Shown in pieces: positions 58,196 to 62,381 of a stretch of 62,381 nt of DNA. Position numbers and translations under genes: made by a program. The notes beneath the pieces are model-generated. The model searched no databases, was not told where the DNA came from, and saw only the letters and a program-made list of their open reading frames with translations. Each line of letters starts with the position of its first letter. Positions within the stretch are counted from its first letter, which is position 1. The stretch comes from Cephalothrix simula (Eukaryota; Nemertea; Palaeonemertea; Archinemertea; Cephalotrichidae): positions 1 to 62,381 of the forward strand of contig JAXIUW010033341.1 of NCBI GenBank assembly GCA_035591015.1. The letters run 5' to 3'.

Positions 58196-58993
58196 TTATT
58201 TGCCAACTATTCGCTGCAGTATTGCGCTGAGCTCAAGGGGTTTTTTAGTTATAAAGCAATTGGTGGGGGTTGAGGCCAACTGGCAAAGTTCAGCTGAGTT
58301 TTGCTTGCCCCAGTAGAAGCCAATGGTTGATATCTTAATCCAAGGGTTTTTATTTTTGGCACTTAGGGCTTCGTTTAGGTTTTGATTAGTTTGGTTAGAG
58401 TCTAGTCCATCACTGATGATTATAAGGTGCGGTTTAAGTTGATCAGCTTCGGCCTTAAGCTCTCCTAACAATTGAACGCTTTCTACAAAAGACTTATAAA
58501 GATTAGTCGCTCCGCCGGTATGGAGAGCAGACATTTTCTGGCTTAGCTCTTGCTGACTTAATTCTATGGCAGGCACAAAGCCTCCCTGAGCCGTTTGGGT
58601 AAGAATTGGCTGTGTTTTAGCATGAAATCCCCAAATTTGAACCAAGGCTGCTGGCGGAAAGTGCAGTTTTTGTAGGGCTTGGCGAGCCTCATCTAAGCGA
58701 GTGGTTGTCGAGCTTTTATTGAGCATCGAATCTGACATATCAATCAAAATAAAAACGGCCACACTACTTATAACTGGCCGTTGCGGAATGGCGACCGGTC
58801 TAGTGGGTACCGCTGGTGTGGGCGGAGTAGGCGGAGTAGGCGGCGGTTGAAAGGTTTGAGTAGGGCTAGTAATGCGTGGCGGAGGCGGTGCAGGCACAAC
58901 AAATTGCGTGCCTTGGGCGAAGGCGTTTGGAGACAATGCCCCAAGCAAGCCTAAACCAATGAGCGCACTTGATAATTTCCTTTTGTAGACCAT
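58196..58993 (-). CDS. Exported von Willebrand factor A-domain protein
   Basis: 265 residues. A signal peptide (LIGLGLLGALSPNAFAQG) is followed by a Pro-rich spacer (residues about 33-75) and a vWA domain with an intact MIDAS: DMSDSM, a Thr in GGATNLYKS and the Asp in ISDGLDS. Such domains bind protein partners through a metal ion outside the cytoplasm. The start lies 43 bases inside the end of proA, a long overlap that suggests coupled translation. The partner is unknown. Confidence 0.85.
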   Translation of the reverse strand: MVYKRKLSSALIGLGLLGALSPNAFAQGTQFVVPAPPPPRITSPTQTFQPPPTPPTPPTPAVPTRPVAIPQRPVISSVAVFILIDMSDSMLNKSSTTTRLDEARQALQKLHFPPAALVQIWGFHAKTQPILTQTAQGGFVPAIELSQQELSQKMSALHTGGATNLYKSFVESVQLLGELKAEADQLKPHLIIISDGLDSNQTNQNLNEALSAKNKNPWIKISTIGFYWGKQNSAELCQLASTPTNCFITKKPLELSAILQRIVGK

Positions 58994-60240
58994 TTGGTTG
59001 AAGTAAGTCCATTTAGAGCAAAGGGACCACGCACATGTAGCTTTTGGGTGCTAATGCCAATCTCGGCACCTAAGCCAAACTCTTCGCCATCAGAAAACTG
59101 AGTTGATGCGTTATGCATAAGGCAGGCTGAATCTATGCGCCGCAAAAATATGTCTGCGGTTTGAGCATTATCGGTAAAAATAGCTTCGGTATGATGCAAT
59201 GAGTGTTCTTCAATATGCGCCAAGGCTTCATCTAGGCTAGCCACCACACGCACCGCCATTTTATAGTCAAGAAACTCGTAGCCATAATGCTCATCAGGAA
59301 CTACGGCCGCTAATTGCTTGCTGCCCAGCCAAGGTTTAAGTGCTTCAAGACTAGCCCGATCGGCATAAATATTTAACTGCGGGTCAGTCTTACTAATAGC
59401 TTCAGCCAAGGGTTTCGCCACGGTCGGCAAAATATCTTTATGCACAAGCAAGGTATCTAAGGCACTGCAAATTGATACCCGACGCATTTTAGAATTGATG
59501 ATTAACGGCACCGTCTTCGTAACATCGGCCTCGGCATCAACATAGGCATGCACAACAGATGCTCCCGTTTCAATGGTCGGAATAGATGAAACAGACTTCA
59601 CAAAATTAATTAGTTTAGAAGAACCTCTCGGAATAATAACATCAATATAATTAGACTGTTGCAGCAAGTATTCTGTAGCACGGCGATCCGTGGCATTAAT
59701 TAGATTAATCGCATCAACCGCTACAGCGGTAGTGCTTAGTGTTTGGCGCAGAATGTCAACAATCGCCCGATTGGTTTCAATGGCATCAGAGCCACCCTTG
59801 AGGATAACTGCATTGCCCGCTTTTAGGCATAGGCAGGCCGCATCTACGGTAACATTGGGGCGTGACTCATAGACCATGCCGACTATTCCCAGAGGATAGC
59901 GGCGCATCTCTACCGCAATCCCTTCCGGATTACTATACTGATAGACCACTTCACCAATCGGATCGGGCAGGGCAATAATCTTATCAATACTATTGGCGAT
60001 GGCTAAAATACGCTTTTCGGTTAGTCTAAGACGATCAATCATCGCACCTAGACCACGCTGTTCGCCTTGAGCAACGTCTGCAGCATTGGCCGTTAAAATC
60101 TGGGCTGAATGGCTGATCAAAGCCTTTTTGATAAGCTCTAACGCTAAATTCTTGTCTTCGCTGCTAGCTACGGCTAAAAAACTTTTTGCGGTTTTCGCTA
60201 ATCTAAGCTGGCTATCTATTTGTGTCTTGAAGTCCGCCAT
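58951..60240 (-). CDS. proA: Gamma-glutamyl phosphate reductase
   Basis: 429 residues, normal length. The aldehyde-dehydrogenase fold shows PLGIVGMVYESRPNVT, KAGNAVILKGGSDAI and VIIPRGSSKLI. The expected catalytic-Cys region is at RRVSICSALDTLLVH, with Cys present. It reduces gamma-glutamyl phosphate to the semialdehyde in proline synthesis with NADPH. proB is not adjacent. It diverges from glyA, leaving about 120 bases for both promoters. Confidence 0.95.
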   Translation of the reverse strand: MADFKTQIDSQLRLAKTAKSFLAVASSEDKNLALELIKKALISHSAQILTANAADVAQGEQRGLGAMIDRLRLTEKRILAIANSIDKIIALPDPIGEVVYQYSNPEGIAVEMRRYPLGIVGMVYESRPNVTVDAACLCLKAGNAVILKGGSDAIETNRAIVDILRQTLSTTAVAVDAINLINATDRRATEYLLQQSNYIDVIIPRGSSKLINFVKSVSSIPTIETGASVVHAYVDAEADVTKTVPLIINSKMRRVSICSALDTLLVHKDILPTVAKPLAEAISKTDPQLNIYADRASLEALKPWLGSKQLAAVVPDEHYGYEFLDYKMAVRVVASLDEALAHIEEHSLHHTEAIFTDNAQTADIFLRRIDSACLMHNASTQFSDGEEFGLGAEIGISTQKLHVRGPFALNGLTSTKWSTKGNYQVRSLV

Positions 60241-60359
60241 TATAAGGGTTACACTATCGCTTTAGATGTTACAACACGTAGCCGTTAATTGTATTCTTAT
60301 AGGCACAATCTCGCAAGCCATTCTATGGCGCAGTGCCTCAATTTATAGCTCACAATACC

Positions 60360-61667
60360 ATGAATATACTTGATTACGCACATATCCGAAAACAAGATAA
60401 TGAAGCCTTTCAAATACTGCTTTCCGAATCTAAACGACAGCAAGAAGGCATTGACCTTATTCCTTCCGAAAACTACGCTTCACCAGCCGTAATTGAGGCT
60501 TTAGGCTCACCATTTGCCAACAAATATTCCGAGGGAACTCCCGGGCGGCGATACTATGGCGGACAGCAATTTACCGATGAAATTGAACGCTTGGCCATCA
60601 AACGCGCTCTAGATATCTTTGGTGGCGATCATGCCAATGTGCAGCCATTATCGGGAGCGGCGGCTAATCTAGCCGCTTATTCTGCATGGCTTGACCCCGG
60701 CGATAAAGTGTTGGGGATGGATTTATCGCATGGAGGCCACTTAACCCATGGAGCACCCGTAACGCTTGCTGCACAAATTTACAAGTTCATCTACTACAAG
60801 ATGAGCAACATTGATACGGGCGAAATAGACTACGATCAAATGGAAGAAATTGCTCTGCGTGAAAAGCCAAAAATTATCCTCGCTGGCTTTTCAGCCTATC
60901 CACGGACAATAAACTTTGCACGTATGGCCAAAATTGCCAATAAAATAGGCGCAATGGCTATGGCTGATATGGCTCATATTACCGGATTAATTGCAGCCAA
61001 GGTTATGGATAATCCCCTTGAACACGGCTTTCATGTTCTAACCACCACCACCCACAAAAGTCTGCGTGGACCTCGTGGTGCCATGATTATCTCTCGTGGT
61101 AAGGTAGGAAACCCGCTCCGCAAGCCTGAGAAAACTCTTGAGAACTTGCCCACTCTTATTGATAGAGCGGTTTTTCCCGGACTACAAGGCGGTCCGCACA
61201 TGAATAAAGTTTTAGGCATCGCCGTTGCTCTCAAAGAAGCCAGCACCCCAGAATTCAAAGCCTACGGACAAAAAGTGCTTGATAATGCTCAGGCACTCGC
61301 TCAAAGTCTGATCAAAAGAGGTGTTCACCTTATATCTGGCGGAACCGATAATCACCTAATGATGATTGATGTAATGCGTAGCTTTAATCGCAATGGCGAA
61401 GAAATTCAAAAAGCTCTCGGCCAAGCCTCAATAACCGTAAATAAAAACGCTACTCCTGATGATGCCCTGCCACCCTTCAGACCCTCAGGCGTCAGACTAG
61501 GCACTCCCCCAGTAACCAGCCGCAACATGGGTGCTGCAGAAATGGATATCATAGCCGAATGGATTTGTGATATCAGCAGCAACAAAAGGCAACCCGAAGA
61601 AATAAAACCCTTAGTAAAAGCCCTCGGACTAAAATTTCCTACCCCCAGCGTTATAGTAAAAGACTAG
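60360..61667 (+). CDS. glyA: Serine hydroxymethyltransferase
   Basis: About 435 residues from the ATG at 60,360; a frame from 60,333 adds 9 residues. PLP-fold hallmarks are LIPSENYASPAVIEA, YSEGTPGRRYYGG, ADMAHITGLIA and the Schiff-base Lys in TTTTHKSLRGPRG. It interconverts serine and glycine with THF. The segment AYSAWLDPGDKVLGMDLSHG is slightly unlike the common bacterial form, and IYKFIYYKMSNIDTGEIDYD is typical of some alphaproteobacterial variants. No glycine riboswitch is seen upstream. Confidence 0.95.
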   Translation: MNILDYAHIRKQDNEAFQILLSESKRQQEGIDLIPSENYASPAVIEALGSPFANKYSEGTPGRRYYGGQQFTDEIERLAIKRALDIFGGDHANVQPLSGAAANLAAYSAWLDPGDKVLGMDLSHGGHLTHGAPVTLAAQIYKFIYYKMSNIDTGEIDYDQMEEIALREKPKIILAGFSAYPRTINFARMAKIANKIGAMAMADMAHITGLIAAKVMDNPLEHGFHVLTTTTHKSLRGPRGAMIISRGKVGNPLRKPEKTLENLPTLIDRAVFPGLQGGPHMNKVLGIAVALKEASTPEFKAYGQKVLDNAQALAQSLIKRGVHLISGGTDNHLMMIDVMRSFNRNGEEIQKALGQASITVNKNATPDDALPPFRPSGVRLGTPPVTSRNMGAAEMDIIAEWICDISSNKRQPEEIKPLVKALGLKFPTPSVIVKD

Positions 61668-61686
61668 CTACTATACTCAGCAAGAA

Positions 61687-61711
61687 GCAAGATGATAGAG
61701 AATCATCTTGC
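61687..61711 (+). terminator. AGAGA-loop hairpin after glyA with a divergent stem
   Basis: GCAAGATGAT (61,687-61,696) pairs perfectly with ATCATCTTGC (61,702-61,711) around the same AGAGA loop as the hairpin family, although the stem sequence differs. It lies 20 bases after the glyA stop. It may act as the glyA transcript end; there is no T-run. Confidence 0.7.
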
Positions 61712-61729
61712 TCGGTCGTGGAAGCAAGG

Positions 61730-61911
61730 TGGTGCGCCAAAGTGGCTGACGTTAGGGGCTCTGCCCCGGCAAGGCAATAGAGAATTGCCCTGCTCGGTTA
61801 TACTAAGCAAGGTTGTTATTGGAGTATTTATAGTTAAGGGCGTTGCCCAGCAGGGCAATAGAGAATTGCCCTGCCCGATTAACCTAAGCAAGGTTGTTAT
61901 TGGAGTATTTA
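61730..61911. repeat. Two tandem paired-hairpin units
   Basis: AGAGA-loop hairpins at 61,770-61,792 and 61,851-61,873, each with a neighbouring GGGGC-TCT-GCCCC or GGGC-GTT-GCCC hairpin. A shared spacer, AAGCAAGGTTGTTATTGGAG, follows each of them. Confidence 0.85.
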
Positions 61912-62060
61912 TAGTTAAGGGCGTTGCCCTTAACAATCCCAGCAAGGGGATAAATATCCCCTTGCAACCCCTTGATAGTTCTTTGGGCTGCGTAAGCCCT
62001 AACAGGCTTACGCGCCCGAATTAAATAAACTACATCATGGCTTACTCGTAGAGCAAAGTT
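61912..62060 (+). repeat. Long structured repeat module, copy 3
   Basis: About 149 bases matching 54,312-54,469 in the same orientation: GTTAAGGGCGTTGCCCTTAA hairpin, CAAGGGGATA/TATCCCCTTG hairpin, then GTAAGCC/GGCTTAC and the tail GCGCCCGAATTAAATAAA. Differences between copies often fall in loops or as paired changes. Confidence 0.85.
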
Positions 62061-62096
62061 GCTATTGGGGTACTTATAGCTAAGGATTTCACCCAG

Positions 62097-62381
62097 CAAG
62101 GCAATAGAGAATTGCCTTGCACCCATGTAAGTAAGCAAGGCGATGCGCCAAAGCGACTATGGTTAGGGGCTCTGCCCCGGCAAGGCAATAGAGAATTGCC
62201 TTGCACCCATGTAAGTAAGAAAGGCGATGCGCCAAAGCGACTATGGTTAGGGGCTCTGCCCCGGCAAGGCAATAGAGAATTGCCTTGCACCCATGTAAGT
62301 AAGAAAGGCGATGCGCCAAAGCGACTATGGTTAGGGGCTCTGCCCCGGCAAGGCAATAGAGAATTGCCTTGCACCCATGTA
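62097..62381. repeat. 84-bp tandem repeat array running off the window
   Basis: Hairpins at 62,097, 62,181, 62,265 and 62,349 recur at exactly 84 bases. Each unit holds the AGAGA hairpin, the CACCCATGTAAGTAAG spacer, a GGCGATGCGCC mini-hairpin and the GGGGC-TCT-GCCCC hairpin. Since 84 is divisible by three and the unit lacks stops in two minus-strand frames, long open frames appear here that are not genes. The last three units are nearly identical. The array continues past the end. Confidence 0.9.

Noticed and set aside
60241-60359. Glycine or THF riboswitch upstream of glyA
   Set aside because: The leader is only about 110 bases and lacks the conserved riboswitch cores; likewise no TPP element is seen near thiO.
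61703-62374. Several overlapping open frames of 76-110 residues on both strands
   Set aside because: They arise from repeats whose unit length is divisible by three; the translated text simply repeats, and frames are not kept between repeat copies.
62097-62381. CRISPR-like regular array
   Set aside because: Units are 84 bp and almost identical throughout, with no unique spacers and no cas genes; they belong to the hairpin repeat family.

Overview
The window reads as a chromosomal segment of an AT-leaning Gram-negative bacterium, most likely an alphaproteobacterium. The best single clue is the fused anthranilate synthase TrpE(G), typical of rhizobial and azospirilla-type alphaproteobacteria. 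The dense set of peptide-type ABC importers and the HpsN-type member of the histidinol dehydrogenase family suggest a marine heterotroph. This placement is inference, because no rRNA or other decisive marker is present.

Layout. (1) 1-15,253 is mostly housekeeping: a CinA-type domain protein, an unknown protein, a DsbA-like protein with an altered active site, 5-formyltetrahydrofolate cyclo-ligase, a FadJ-type beta-oxidation enzyme, glycine oxidase ThiO, TrpE(G), an orphan ABC ATPase, CarB, a membrane protein and a small beta-grasp-like protein. (2) A tRNA-Ser(CGA) at 15,331-15,421 marks the start of an accessory island of about 15 kb. It holds a frameshifted DUF262/DUF1524 (GmrSD-like) restriction gene, a graveyard of IS3, IS21 and IS5 fragments, and a minus-strand surface-glycan operon in which at least four genes carry frameshifts, several at poly-T tracts. 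It ends with a mosaic tandem duplication of a GT-C-like membrane protein and a galE stump. (3) 30,863-54,000 is a large transport and catabolic region. An alkB gene is followed by a complete peptide-type ABC importer with an N-formylglutamate amidohydrolase-like gene. Next comes a tight plus-strand cluster: HpsN-type dehydrogenase, SDR, LacI regulator, three tandem NTF2/SnoaL-like proteins, bicupin, alpha/beta hydrolase, RraA-like aldolase, and a small membrane protein. A convergent dppABCDF operon closes the region. (4) 55,200-61,667 is housekeeping again: yebC-ruvC-ruvA-ssb-gatC on the plus strand, proA with an overlapping vWA protein on the minus strand, and glyA.

Three gene-poor stretches (1-150, 54,180-55,095, 61,680-62,381) contain a structured repeat family: short hairpins with a constant AGAGA loop and co-varying stems, a second GGGC-N3-GCCC hairpin beside them, a larger module of about 155 bp, and at the right edge an 84-bp tandem array. 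Other intergenic spaces carry degenerate 12-13 bp minisatellites.

The best candidate for an undescribed system is the 39.2-48.3 kb cluster. Its gene set resembles no pathway I can name completely. It pairs HisD-family alcohol oxidation with SDR, bicupin, hydrolase and RraA-type C-C lyase functions and with three double-domain NTF2-like proteins, next to two oligopeptide-type importers. The substrate is unknown.
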